A stretch of 64,000 nucleotides of DNA from Nemophila menziesii (GCA_029959085.1 JARWIR010000017.1:24603507-24667506), one strand, 5' to 3'. Shown: positions 11,818 through 23,686, counted from the stretch's first letter. Numbers and translations are program-made. The notes: generated from the letters alone by a model not told the origin.

Positions 11818-13026
11818 TTAAGGATGACGAAATTTCCACCCTTTGCCTTTAATTCCCACGAACTTTTCAGCTCGATTCTTAATAATCATGGATGATTCCA
11901 TCCAAGATTTCGTGGGAATAGGTGGTAACTCGATTTCAACTGTAGCATTGCACTCCTCTGTTAATCCATTCATCTCGAATCTTCGTTTGTTAGAAAGAAT
12001 GTCCTTCATGAATTGACCGTATTTTGACATTCTTGTGAGAGCTTCTACAAACGGGCTACTGATCTTTAACTTGTTCATCGTGTCAACGAACTTATTCAAT
12101 CCCAGGTCATTGTCCTTTCTGACACGTGAAGGGAATGGTGGAGGAGGACATGTGTTGGTTACCACTGGGCTCTCTTTCTTTTCTGGTGTCTTCTCTTGGA
12201 CACTTCTTTGTTCAACTACCTCTTCGACCTTATCTTCTGTTGTTTTCTCTCCCCCCGTTTCTGGAATAGGGACTGGTTCTGGTTCTGGTCTTGGTGGAGG
12301 TAGTTGTTTTCCACTTCCTAATTCAACTGCATGACAAACTTTGTTTTCTGGAGCACTAGTATCACTTCGGAGTCGCCTTTCTGCAAGGATTTTAGTTTTT
12401 TCCACCATTTTTGACACTGACTGCATAAGCTTCTCAAGTGCATTGTCTGAGTCTTGGATTCTTTGCTGGTTATTCTCCATCTTTTCAATTAGGTTCATCA
12501 TCTTAGCCATGGTTGAATTCGAGCTCGACGGTTGTTCTTGTACCGTTTGCTGCATTAAATAAGGAAGTGGTTCTTGATAAGCTTCATTGTAAATCGGCGC
12601 TTCTTGATAGATAGGTTGTGGAGGATAGTAAGATTGTGGTCGTGGTTGATAATAATCATCATAATACTGGTTATTATGATAATATGTCTATTGATTTCTG
12701 ACCCCATTGTAACTCTGTGGGGGTTGATAGTCAGCGTAATTTCCTTGAGATTGATAATAACTATCATAATAATGGTCTCTTTGATAAGGCATGAAGGAAA
12801 TTGAGGCTGGATTGTTCATGCAATGTCCCCACGAGTGATCTCTTGCTCCACAACTAGGACATGAAGGTGAGGTATGTACTAGATTCCTCTGAGCTAGTTT
12901 CCGCGATTGTTCTCGTAATTCCTCAAGTTGTTGGCTTAACTCTTTGAGCTTTAGAGATTCTAAAGTCTCTGTTTGTTTTTCTGATTCGAACGACCAACTT
13001 CTCTGGGTTTCAAGAAAATTCTCCAT
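11818..13026 (-). pseudogene. Truncated gag remnant with one in-frame stop (young element)
   Basis: A 403-codon minus-strand frame interrupted by a single TAG near 12690. The first part (about residues 1-112) begins MENFLETQRSWSFESEK, the segment normally just downstream of the gag core, and has a coiled-coil-like Leu/Glu/Gln stretch. It then has a CCHC zinc knuckle, CPSCGARDHSWGHC (C-x2-C-x4-H-x4-C), followed by a Tyr/Gln/Pro-rich tail. The second part has another coiled-coil-like stretch and ends with the gag-protease linker block SPFVEALTRMSKYGQFMKDI and LTEECNA. The protease should follow but the frame ends after about 45 residues. The gag core domain upstream is missing too: only about 165 bp separate the primer site from this frame. 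The element therefore cannot build its own particle. Confidence 0.8.
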
Positions 13027-13190
13027 AATAGTATTAGCTTCTTAGGATCTAATAACACGAAACCTTTATCTCCTAATAAATCTGCTTTCGCCTAAAAACA
13101 ATCTGTAAAACAAAAACTAAAAAGAAAAGCGTAAAATAGAACTAACTAAAATAAAAGCACAAGATAATTGCACAAGGACTAACGATGTAG

Positions 13191-13208
13191 TCCCCGGCAG
13201 CGGCGCCA
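13191..13208 (-). other. Primer-binding site, tRNA-Asp type
   Basis: Minus-strand TGGCGCCGCTGCCGGGGA is complementary to the 3' end of plant tRNA-Asp apart from one base. It is separated from the 5' LTR by the 6-nt spacer AGTTTT. This primer is the hallmark of Athila-type gypsy elements. Confidence 0.9.
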
Positions 13209-13214
13209 AAAACT

Positions 13215-14780
13215 TGGTATGGCCTAAGGTGTGATAAAAAGATGTATAAAATAAGTGCAAATACACACCCTAAACTAACACTGTACTGCAAGTATTACAG
13301 GACGTATGCAAGTTTTAATGATAAGAAGATTCGTTCTCAGGGACTGACGAAAGTTAGAGAGAACTTATGCAAATTATCAAGTGCAGATATTAAAGATAGA
13401 TAATAATACGCAAGTAGGAAGAAGAGAAAGATAAATATTTATTTGGTTTTTATATAATAAACTAAACTACTAAATTAAAGACAGAAAATAAATAACAGAA
13501 AAGAAAAGAAGATAGTATGAAAGATATAACTTAGGTTTTACTAGTATGCACTAATCCTTCTAATTCTATCTATTAAATCTAGTTCATAAGGGAGAATATT
13601 AGCTCTTGGTATACTTAGTCAGGATTCTAAATTCCCATACCTTAGACCTTGAGAGCGACTAAGGGGGCTACGTCACGACCAAGAAGTGATTTCAAATAGG
13701 GTTATCAAACGCCACTAAGGCCCTAAGCAAATACTGCAATCTTGGTGATACGGTGATTAAAACAAACCTTAACGACTATCTAATTAGAAGCATGTTTTGT
13801 CAGAACTACTATCGACACTAGACGTTATGTGGTGGTTCAATAGTTAAACACCCTGGTAAGGCGACCATCTAACTACTATTAAGGTAATCCTATACGTTGC
13901 GCACCGCAAGGAAAACATACATTAAATCAAAACACATAATCAAATATGAAGTAAGTAGCTAATATCAGATTAAAACATATAATTCCCAAAGAAACTTAGA
14001 TAGAAGAATTAGAATTCATAGATTATACATTATGCAAAACCTAAGCTAATAGAATTAGTTCATACAAAGAAAAGAAGAGAAAAGAATTACAAAATAAGAG
14101 GTTTAAGGAGGCATGATTGATGCACAGCTCCTTCCAGACTTCTTCTCTTGTGTTGCAGCTTCCTCTTGGCCTTAGGGTCTGGCCAAGGATGATTTTAGAG
14201 TGTTAAGAGGCTGTATTTATAGGTTATAGGAAGACCTAATTCGTTTTCTTGAAGGAGAAGGAAAGTAATAGACTCCTAGTCCAACTCAAATTCGTATGGA
14301 AATAAAGATAAACACTGCTAGACCGTTTTGAGCATATCTTCTTCGTTATTGGTCGGTTTGAGCTCCATAAGATACCAAAAGAATCGCAACAGAATTATCT
14401 TGACCCTGTAGAAGGAAATTACCAAATTCGGCCTATTTCTTAGGTAAAAACGCATATCTTTGGACGTGTATGCAGAATCCCAGATTTAGGCAGCTTTTCC
14501 TTTTCCATCTTTTTAGCCTTTGTTTCCTTATCTCCAATTTCTCTCTTTCCATAAGTTGTAATCTTTAACTTGGACTCTAATTAATCTCTATAATTATCTT
14601 TAAAGCTTCACACTAAATAAACAATTAAACCCAATATGCTCTAAAAATAATAATTCTACAAATCAAGACTCAAAATAGGAAAGTGCACTAAATTAAGCTA
14701 AAATCGACCTATAAACTAATAAATAAGCCTAAAATGATGTCTCTGAAGTATATTATATTATCACAAATGAGGAGACATCA
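13215..14780 (-). repeat. 5' LTR of young element
   Basis: Pairs with 7038-8612. TG...CA termini in minus orientation (TGATGTCTCC...ATACCA). Confidence 0.95.
14214..14221 (-). promoter_or_regulatory. TATA box of young element 5' LTR
   Basis: Minus-strand TATAAATA in a GC-richer context, conserved in position in all LTRs of this group in the window (1636-1643, 8038-8045, 15153-15160, 24618-24625). It is likely the LTR promoter, with the R region downstream. Confidence 0.6.
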
Positions 14781-14785
14781 ACATA
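14781..14785. repeat. Target-site duplication ACATA (right copy)
   Basis: Identical to 7033-7037. Confidence 0.92.
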
Positions 14786-15713
14786 CTAGGCGATTATGTG
14801 GTGTTGTCAAAATTTGAATCCCCCATCAGGGCGATAATCCAACTACTAATGGGGTAACCCTATACTCGTGCACTAGTAAGGACTACAAACATTAAAGTCA
14901 AAGCACGTAACACATATATGTAAATAAGAAGTTCAATCAATTAACTGTCACCTTCCTAAATAAAATAGAAATACAGAATTTAGAATTCAAATATTATACG
15001 TATCCAAACCCAAGCTAGTGAAAATTAGTTCATACTAGAAGAAATAAAACTAAAGATAAAATACATACTGTCAACTTGCTTCTCTGGATAATAACGCTTG
15101 ATACTAAGGATGTTAATACAAGAAAGGACATGTTTACAAAGGTAGGTAGTCATATTTATAGGTGTATGGTGGAAACCTATAGTGTTCCCCAAGTTATAGA
15201 GTCCGAATTCAACTCCAAATCGTATTCCTAAACAATAGGGACTGGTTGACCATAGAAGTTTGTAAAATCCTTCGATACTTATCCATATACATTTATCTTT
15301 ATATCTAAACGACCAAAATATAAAGTCCTTTCTGAAACTCAAAGGTCTCCTTCAAATTCCTTGTTGCTTTTTGCAGCATTCAAAAAACTAGACGCCTTCA
15401 TAGCTAGACATCAACTTTTGGCAGTTTTTCCACTTTCCTGAATCAACTTTCTTTCCTTTTAACTCTCAATTTTGCCTTGGATATCTTTCCTTAAGTCCTT
15501 AACATTGATTTGGCATCTAATATCATCATTATACCTAGCTTCACATTTACCACACAAATTACACTAAAAGACTCTAAAAGTAATAAACCTCCAACTCAGG
15601 GAATGAATTTAGAAACTATCAATTAATAGGGAAAAATCCCTCAATTAATAACATAATACACCTAAAATGATGTCTCCAAACTAGATTAATATATAACAAG
15701 TATGGGGACATCA
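14786..15713 (-). repeat. 3' LTR of old Athila-like element, right piece
   Basis: Resumes exactly after the young element's target duplication with CTAGGCGATTATGTGGTGTT, which aligns with 24250 onward in the 5' LTR. It ends GGGGACATCA, followed by the polypurine-like block and the TTGTATCGTCCCGATACAA palindrome. Confidence 0.88.
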
Positions 15714-16075
15714 AGACCGCCAACTCAAAGTTGTATCGTCCCGATACAATAAAGAATAAGAATATAAGGAAATCTCTAAATATATGACTAAGTCAATTAA
15801 GCATAAAGGAAAGAAGATAGAAGAATGTGTGTGATAATCTCAAAGCAACTACTTAGAAAATTTCATGTAATGATATCCACAAACTAAATCATCTATATAC
15901 ACTTATCATACAAACAATCAACGCGATTCAAATTCAAGATTAGATTAGCTTTGCAATGCATGAAGGAGAGGTTCTCCACTTAGTTTGATATGGAGGCTAT
16001 AGATTGTTATTGGATCCTAAATAGTATCCAATGATCCATCTAACTACTCTTTATTGACTCTATTTCTTTTAAATC

Positions 16076-17574
16076 ACATAGTCAAGAATCATAAGGTCTT
16101 TAAGGTTGTAATGTTAGGCTTAGGGACGGTGTGATCGTATATTTGGATGATGTAAAGTGAGATTTTGGCTCTCTCCTCACTAGCCATCAACAAATCTCCC
16201 TAGATCTTGAGTTACTCTCATATATGTTATCACTCAACCCAATGACATTGATGCACTAATTAGAATCCCCAATATTCCAATAATAAGCTTTAAGACGATC
16301 ACATAAAATTCCACTTTTCCAGTCTGAATCATATAATCTTTTGCATATATATTTCTTTTTGTAAGCTAGCTATGACTCTCTCGTCGATGTGAGATATCAT
16401 GCTACTTCTTTCAAAAAAATTTCGCACTTTTCAATACTTTTTTATTTCTTTTACCCCGACAAGGGTTACAATATAAAATAGTGACTCATCATCAAGAGCA
16501 CGCTACATAATCTAGAACAATACCCAACCCAATATTGTATCCTATAAGTTGAACCCACCACCCCAAACTCAAGGGTATGGTTTATAATGTGGCTGATAAA
16601 ATAGGATTTAAAAAGGCTAGAAGGGACTGAGACGGATAATAATTCAATTGATTTGGACAACAACTAAAAGTCAACAAAAGGCTTATCAAAGAACCTCCTT
16701 AATCACTTTCTAAACTATGCAATTTTGTTACTTTCTTACCTCTAGCGCGTACATTAAATGGGTTTATCAACTAGCTCACATCTCATGACATACATACCAC
16801 TCAAGGCGCCCTAAGATCAAACTTACTTCTACCACAGTGCTCACTAATATTTTCTTTACTATTAATGTGTGTTTCCATGTTCATACTCTAAGCATACAAA
16901 ACAACTATTTCATAAACAAATTACCTGATATCATTAACTCACTAAATTTATTCTTTCAAGCAATTAAATACAATCTACATCAAATTCCATCTATCAAACA
17001 TTTTAATTTCTTCTAGAAAAGCAGTAAATCAGAAAAAAATGGAGATAAGGGACAAAGAATCCCCACACCCCCAACTAAAAAATGAGTCGTGTCCCCATGA
17101 CTCGAAATAGACTCGATAAAAATTAAAAACTAGCACAAATATTTCAAATAAAGAAATGGTAAGGAAGATAGAAAACATTCTCTCGAGGCCATTGCCTCGC
17201 TTTATCAACCGTGGGATGTGGTGGATCTCTAATTATATCATGACTTAATTGTTCTAAGAGTTTCATGATGTGCACTTGACTTGCTTTGATTTGTGCCACA
17301 TCATCGGGCAAGAAAGTCTAAGCTGAATCGACTTGATTCAATCGCTCACCTATATTTTCTCTCCATGCAAGATCCTCTTCTTTTGACTCTCCCTCACGGA
17401 AGCTTACTTCCTTTGGAGGATTTTTTAAACTTGCTTCTCTTAGAATTTTCTTGATCCACCATTGTTGATATTGTTTCTTGCTTTGTACATAAATTTCTCA
17501 TTCTCACCCACAATTCATATTCGTTTTTCTCAATAGGCAAGTGATCATTGGTGGACATTTTACATTAAATAATG
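16076..17574. repeat. Tandem duplication, unit 1 (1,499 bp)
   Basis: Positions 16076 onward repeat at 17575 onward with a constant offset of 1,499 through the end of the unit. By eye the units differ at about a dozen positions. The unit covers the 3' interior of the old Athila-like element, from just inside the LTR to the C-terminal region of its third ORF. The junctions share at most one or two bases, so it looks like a simple tandem duplication and not a recombination between older repeats. Confidence 0.93.
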
Positions 17575-19073
17575 ACATAGTCAAGAATCATAAGGTCATT
17601 AAGGTTGTAATGTTAGACTTAGGGACGGTGTGATCGTATATTTGGATGATGTAAAGTGAGATTTTGGCTCTCTCATCACTAGCCATCAACAAATCTCCCT
17701 AGATCTTGAGTTACTCTCATATATGTTATCACTCAACCCAATGACATTGATGCACTAATTAGAATCCCCAATATTCCAATAATAAGCTTTAAGACGATCA
17801 CATAAAATTCCACTTTTCCAGTCTGAATCATATAATCTTTTTCATATCTATTTCTTTTTGTAAGCTAGCTATGACTCTCTCGTCGATGTGAGATATCATG
17901 CTACTTCTTTCAATTTTTTTTCGCACTTTTCAATACTTTTTTATTTCTTTTACCCCGACAAGGGTTACAATATAAAATAGTGACTCATCATCAAGAGCAC
18001 GCTACATAATCTAGAACAATACCCAACCCAATATTGTATTCTATAAGTTGAACCCACCACCCCAAACTCAAGGGTATGGTTTATAATGTGGCTGATAAAA
18101 TAGGATTTAAAAAGGCTAGAAGGGGCTGAGACGGATAATAATTCAATTGAATTTGGACAACAACTAAAAGTCAACAAAAGGCTTATCAAAGAACCTCCTT
18201 AATCACTTTCTAAACAATGCAATTTTGTTACTTTCTTACCTCTAGCGCGTACATTAAATGGGTTTATCAACTAGCTCACATCTCATGACCTACATACCAC
18301 TCAAGGCGCCCTAAGATCAAACTTACTTCTACCACAGTGCTCACTAATATTTTCTTTACTATTAATGTGTGTTTCCATGTTCATACTCTAAGCATACAAA
18401 ACAACTATTTCATAAACAAATTACCTGATATCATTAACTCACTAAATTTATTCTTTCAAGCAATTAAATACAATCTACATCAAATTCCATCTATCAAACA
18501 TTTTAATTTCTTCTAGAAAAGCAGTAAATCACAAAAAATGGAGATAAGGGACAAAGAATCCCCACACCCCCAACTAAAAAATGAGTCGTGTCCCCATGAC
18601 TCGAAATAGACTCGATAAAAATTAAAAACTAGCACAAATATTTCAAATAAAGAAATGGTAAGGAAGATAGAAAACATTCTCTCGAGGCCATTGCCTCGCT
18701 TTATCAACCGTGGGATGTGGTGGATCTCTAATTATATCATGACTTAATTGTTCTAAGAGTTTCATGATGTGCACTTGACTTGCTTTGATTTGTGCCACAT
18801 CATCGGGCAAGAAAGTCTAAGCTGAATCGACTTGATTCAATCGCTCACCTATATTTTCTCTCCATGCAAGATCCTCTTCTTTTGACTCTCCCTCACGGAA
18901 GCTTACTTCCTTTGGAGGATTTTTTAAACTTGCTTCTCTTAGAATTTTCTTGATCCACCATTGTTGATATTGTTTCTTGCTTTGTACATAAATTTCTCAT
19001 TCTCACCCACAATTCATATTCGTTTTTCTCAATAGGCAAGTGATCATTGGTGGACATTTTACATTAAATAATG
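17575..19073. repeat. Tandem duplication, unit 2
   Basis: Second copy of the 1,499-bp unit, directly abutting the first. This copy is continuous with the intact part of the third ORF at 19003-19575. Confidence 0.93.
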
Positions 19074-19942
19074 ATTGTGGAGCAGTTGCAAATCCCATCA
19101 CTTCATCAAAGATCAACCGGGCCACATCTACTTCATCCCCACTTAAAATAAAATTCAAAAAGATGGAATCTTTCTTACTTACATCCGAGGTTCGCGTGTT
19201 CCCAAAGGCGTATGGTGTGAGGAAATTGTGCCATATTCTCGTATCGGGTTGAAGGTACTTGTAAGGCCAAGGTTCCTTCAACTCTCTTTTGTGTCCCCGC
19301 ACTAGCACTTCACTCAACACATGCTCATATAGTTTGGTCCAATCAAAAGTCTTGATATTCTTCAACACTTCTCGATACTTGCATGGTCCAATCAATTTCT
19401 TAAACTCGAAGTGGTTCTGAATCTCTTCAACTGTGAAAGGAACTAATTTTCCTCTAACTGGAACTTGACCTTCACTATCTCGGCTAAAGAGGCCTAGATA
19501 GAACTCATAAACTAACTCCATAAATAAACTTGAGTGCCTTATCATGAATGTGGTCCATCCCAATCTCTCTCCCATCTCTATAGATATCTTGTAATCTCCT
19601 TCTCCAACTTTTCTTTCAAATATTCTTTCATGATCAAGTGGTTATCCAGGTAAATTTTCTTTTGGCGGTAGCTAATAAGGCCTTGGAAGCGTTTCTCATA
19701 TCGGGTATAGGGATCTCGATTTGCAGAGATTTTGGTATTTTCTCCTTGAAAGATGTAATTGCTTTGCTCTTTGATTTCATTACTACATGCTTCTCTCTAA
19801 TTACTTGACCTGGTTTACCCTTTTTATTTGTTTCCAAACTTGCACTCTTTTCAATTGATTTCTTCTTAATCTCACCCAATACCTTATTTTGATTCTTCTT
19901 CATCTCCCTCACATTAGATAGTGTCTCCGTTCTTTTCGTCAT
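18640..19942 (-). pseudogene. Third ORF of old Athila-like element (putative plant transposon protein domain)
   Basis: Sense is the minus strand. The start region 19634-19942 is a Lys-rich 102-codon frame (MTKRTETLSNVREMKKN). After a frameshift, 19003-19575 gives 190 codons with ELVYEFYLGLF, VPVRGKLVPFTVEEIQNHF and DEVDVARLIFDEVMGF, then CPPMITCLLRK. These are the landmarks of the domain called putative plant transposon protein, common as an extra ORF in plant gypsy elements. A stop follows, yet coding-like sequence continues to about 18640 (KEVSFREGESKEEDLAWREN, then a QIKASQVHIMKLLEQL coiled-coil-like stretch). Its function is unknown. The copy is broken by a frameshift and at least two stops, and its end is duplicated at 17141-17570. 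Confidence 0.72.
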
Positions 19943-20339
19943 CTATTTTGACCCCCAAATCAAAGGTTTAAACACTCTTGAACTACCTTTGGATTATAGT
20001 AGATGAGGTGTTATTTGGGTTAGGAAGGGTGTACAGATGATGATTCTTTATGTGGGTATATGATGAACTCTTGCTTGGATGATATGGGCTTAAGAAATTT
20101 TGGAAAAAGATTAGGAAATTTTTTGGTTTTGATTCTTGGATTCTAGGTGTTTTGGATTAATTTGGCTGGTTGAATATTGTTCTTAGGAATGTAGGAAATG
20201 ATTTGGATATGAATTTCTAGTGATTTGGTGTTGTTTTGATGAGAGGTGAAGGTTTGGTAAATTCTTAATGGAGTTTGGGTGCTTGGAGAAGAAAGAGACT
20301 TAAGGTTCTCGGAATTGTATTATAAACATACCTCTTTAT

Positions 20340-20665
20340 CTCTTCATGGTCATGTCTCGTGCGATGAACCGTGGGTGGCGGTGCGGTATACCGTAGTTCC
20401 CTTCTATCTTTTAACTGTGATATGGTATATCGCGAGCGACGATACGGTATTTCTTGTGAGGTGTACGGTGTACCGTAGGTCTCGTGTGGTGTACCGCACG
20501 AAGCTGCTGACTTTCGCTTGTGGACCTGGATTTGCACACCATGGTGACGGTTTATTGGTCTACTCTTGCACGTGGACCTGAATTCGCGCACCATGGCGAC
20601 GGTTATCTGTGGTGCGGTGTACCGCAGGTATGGTGTGGTATACCGCACCTAGCTGATGTTACTCA
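20340..20665. repeat. GCGGTATACCGC-type palindrome patch (old element)
   Basis: About eight to ten degenerate palindromes of the form GCGGTRTACCGC (20379-20390, 20614-20625, 20636-20647 among them), mixed with a repeated GTGGACCTG...CGCACCATGGYGACGGTT unit (20520 and 20574). It lies in the same place within the element as the patch at 11130-11520 of the young element: downstream of pol and upstream of the third ORF. A 127-codon minus-strand frame runs through it (RYTTPYLRYTAP-like peptide repeats), but this is most simply a by-product of the DNA repeat. Confidence 0.75.
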
Positions 20666-20809
20666 GAAAAATTATGTTATTTTTTCACCCCGTATTCCTT
20701 TTCATTGTTACCTACACATCAGAAACACTAATACCTTCCTCATTACTGCAATATTTACTAAAACAACTAATCTAAAACATAAACGAAGACATAAAAACAT
20801 AAAAAAAAT

Positions 20810-20850
20810 TGTGGGTTGTCCCTTAGAAATCCCTTTTATTTAACGTCGTT
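20810..20850 (-). other. Post-pol conserved block (old element)
   Basis: Minus-strand ACGTTAAATAAAAGGGATT followed by AAGGGACAACCCAC, matching the block at 11750-11795 of the young element. Confidence 0.65.
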
Positions 20851-20880
20851 TGAAGTTCGACTCATTTACCGCTTCTATTC

Positions 20881-21219
20881 TTAGAGTATGTAGCCTCCCC
20901 GACTGCGGGTGAGGCTATAAACATCAACCAATCGAAGTTTTTGACCTCTCTTAGGTCGTATTTCAATCACTTTTGATGACACAACTTGTGTTATAACACA
21001 TGGTCCCATCCACGAATTCTTATAACTTTGTGGCCTATTTTTGGGTTTGAGGGCCTTCCATGCAACTTCATTACCTACCCTAAACTCACACATTGGTCTA
21101 AGCTCCACAGGTTTTGTGTGGGATTCCACTTGGACCTTTTCCTTGGTCGCAATGTCAGGGACTATGGGGGGGTACCTTCCTTGGTTTAATACCCAATACA
21201 TAGAATGTCTCAGATACAT
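20881..21219 (-). pseudogene. Integrase C-terminal tail of old element
   Basis: A 112-codon minus-strand frame. From about residue 26 it reads like the end of an Athila-type pol polyprotein: KEKVQVE, then a FRVGNEVAWKALKPKNRP block in place of the usual FKVGDKVLLFNSRLK, then SWMGPCVITQVV, the small SH3-like integrase C-terminal domain. The first ~25 residues are the protease region read in another frame. The deletion that removed RT, RNase H and the integrase core therefore ends near 21170-21220. Confidence 0.7.
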
Positions 21220-21900
21220 TGCTCGCAGGAAGGATCACTATCCTCTCTTGGAAGTTTATGATGCTTTGACTTGTGGCCAAGAACAGCCTTCCAAGTATGA
21301 TTGGAACCTTCTTATCTGTATCATAATCAAGTATAAAAAAGTTAGTAGGTATAGTCAAATTACCTACTTGGACAAGCACGTCCTCAACGGTTCCCCATGT
21401 CTTTGTTATTGAGTTATCGCGAATTGTAGTTTTACGGAAGCCTATCCTCCTTCTTGATGCCAAGCCTATCGAACACTGACTTGGGCATAAGGTTCACACT
21501 CGAACCCACATCACACATCACTTTCACCTTGAGCTTACCACTTATTTGAATGGGAAGGTTAAAACTTCCAGGATCTTGAACTTAAGTGGTAGCTTCTTTT
21601 CAACTTTCTTCAAGACTCTCTCAGTATGAGCCACACTCTCGCTCTTGTCTTGTACACTCACACCCTTTTCTGGAAGAGCTTGCGTGAATAATTGTTGTGG
21701 TGCGTTGATTTTCTTTTCACTGTACGCCTCTATAAATGCTTTGAGCTTAATTTCATTAGGTGGCGATTCCACCTTTCTCTCTTCTTCCTCTTCTTGCACT
21801 TTTGATGAAAGTACTTATTCCTTGAGGCTTCTTCCTCTTTCTCGATAGCTTTGCTAGCTTGTAACTCAAGAATAACTCTAATCTCATCCTGCATTTATTT
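21155..21900 (-). pseudogene. Retroviral-type aspartic protease (old element)
   Basis: Sense is the minus strand. 21542-21799 is the Lys/Glu-rich gag-protease linker. Next, around 21480-21540, comes the active-site block MCDVGSSVNLMPK, the Athila-type version of D-[TS]-G (here Asp-Val-Gly-Ser). It is followed by SVFDRLGIKKEDRLP and a stop, then TVEDVLVQVGNLTIPTNFFI and the second conserved block VPIILGRLFLATSQSIINF (flap-distal ILGR). It would have matured the Gag-Pol polyprotein. At least two frame breaks make it non-functional, and the frame runs into the deletion junction at about 21200. Confidence 0.82.
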
Positions 21901-22341
21901 GAGTAGAGTCTAAAATCTTATTCTTCCGGGCTAGGCTTGGTTGGCTCTTCATTATTATCGGGAACCTCCACGACAATTTTCGCAACAGGTTGTGGTTCCA
22001 CTATTCCTTCTGGTTTAAGGCAAATAGACTTACATGCTTCGAACCCAGCACTTCCATCACCATTGTCTATGGCCTACACATCATTCTTCGTACCTAGGGC
22101 CAATTGCGGAATATCTTTTTGAAACTTCTCGAAAGCATTGGTTACTTGGGTAACTTGCGTTGTTAATATCTTTATTGCAGCGAAATTGTTCATTGAATTC
22201 TTTGTTATACATCCTCATTTTTTCTTAAGTCAAAGTCCAGAAATCCTGCCTTGTTTTCTAGAAATCAAATCCATCTCCTTCTTGTGGATGTTGTGGAAAG
22301 GATTTATGAGCTAAACTATCGGCGTAAGCATCATAGGTTGA

Positions 22342-23450
22342 TTACAGTGGTGGTGATGGCTTGTTATAAACTTGGCCTCCTTGATAAGGACCTTGATATC
22401 TCGGTTGGTAAGAATTACCTTGATTCACGTCCCCATTAGGATTAGAATATTGCATACCCGGATGATTGGGATTACCAAATTGGTAATTCCATCGACTTGA
22501 TATAAAATAGACTGATTTTGGGTTGCCTTCACACTCTTCCCATACATGATAATTGACCTTACAACGCGGACAACCATGTGCTTTTTGCACTACTTTCATA
22601 TCAACTGGCTTCCTTTGGAAACCTTACTCCATCATAAGTGACATCTGCTTCGTTTGATTCTCCGTCGCATAGATTCAAGCTCCTAAAGTAGTTTCAACAT
22701 CTAATCGTAGCGTGCCTTTGGAGTTTGTAATAGGATCTCACAACTTTGGCCAACTCCTTTATCTTTCAACTATTTGTGCCATACCAGCTCCAGCTTTTAT
22801 AGGATCCATGGACACAAAACCTCCTCCTCCAGGATTATCTACCCTCAATATTCCTTCGACATTAATACCTTGATAAAATGTAGCTAATTGAAGTGTTGCG
22901 GTGTAACCATGAAGTGGACATCTAGATAATTTATGTTGGAACCTTCTCCATGCCTCTCCTACACTTTCGTCATTCTCTTGGCAAAAACTTGAAAGTACCA
23001 TTTGATATTTCATTATCATACTTTGCGAATAATAGAGATCAAAGAACTTGACTTATAACTCATCTCATGACGATATCAAATATGATGGTTGACAATATAA
23101 CCATTCACTAGCACTTCCGATTAAGAAAAAAAGAAACATGAAGTAATAAAGTTGCTCGCGTGTAATGCCATGAGTAATGTAGGCATCACAAATCTGCATA
23201 CACTTCTGGATCGATCTTACCGGATCTTGATGTGTTGCACCACTGTAGTGTCCAAATCTCAAAACTTGACTAAGCATACCCTGATCAGGCTTGAATCTCG
23301 CAACTTGGATCACTGGAGGGTGAATCCCTGTTGGTTGTACTCGAAAAGGTGCTCCCACACCTGGAAGACGTTTTTCATGGTGTTATTATTAGGTGTATTC
23401 CATCCTTGTGGTTCTCCTTGTGGTAGTACTACTTTGTAGATTTATTTTGT
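22342..23450 (-). pseudogene. Gag polyprotein (old element)
   Basis: Three minus-strand pieces in the same frame, separated by stops. 23065-23358: FGHYSGATHQDPVRSIQKC and LYYFMFLFFLIGSASEWL, the helices at the start of the gag capsid-like domain. 22759-23019: SFCQENDESVGEAWRRFQ, then LSRCPLHGYTATLQLATFY, the diagnostic second half of Retrotrans_gag. 22342-22599: zinc knuckle CPRCKVNYHVWEEC (C-x2-C-x4-H-x4-C), then an Asn/Gln/Tyr/Pro-rich tail. In an intact element this protein forms the cytoplasmic particle and binds RNA. Stops near 23050 and 22640-22750 inactivate it. Confidence 0.85.
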
Positions 23451-23686
23451 TAATTGTTCACCCCAAGTGGTATGTTATCTAACGCGACATCATCTACGAC
23501 TTCAGCCATTTCTTCTATCTTCTTTTGCTTTCTTTGTCTTTTCTTTAGAGCTCGAAATAAGCTCTCGGGATCCGCAAGTCCAATACCTAGTTAGAAACCT
23601 GAAAAGAGATAAAAACATAAACAAGAGTAAAAGTGAAACAACTAAAAATACTACACTAAACTAAACACAATAACTAACTAGAAAAA

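Larger units (their letters stand above)
7038..14780 (-). mobile_element. Young non-autonomous Athila-like LTR retrotransposon (complete, with TSD)
   Basis: A structurally complete minus-strand element of 7,743 bp. Its LTRs are 1,575 and 1,566 bp. By eye they differ by about ten substitutions, one 8-base and one 1-base indel, so insertion was recent. It has TG...CA ends, ACATA target duplication, a tRNA-Asp primer site next to the 5' LTR and the polypurine-like GAGTTGGGGGTCT next to the 3' LTR. The 4.6-kb interior has only a truncated gag, a GC-rich palindrome patch and a decayed third ORF. Protease, RT, RNase H and integrase are all absent. It must have been moved by proteins supplied from another Athila-like copy. 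Confidence 0.93.

Noticed and set aside
12035..12804. Plus-strand frames opposite the gag remnant
   Set aside because: Shadows of the minus-strand gag reading frame, which has a clear zinc knuckle and linker block.
13191..13208. tRNA-like sequence (GGCAGCGGCGCCA)
   Set aside because: Matches only the 3' end of tRNA-Asp and sits at the LTR edge: a primer-binding site, not a tRNA gene.
16076..19073. Repeat structure that might be read as a satellite or CRISPR-like array
   Set aside because: Only two 1.5-kb units, each part of a retrotransposon interior; a eukaryotic plant context excludes CRISPR.
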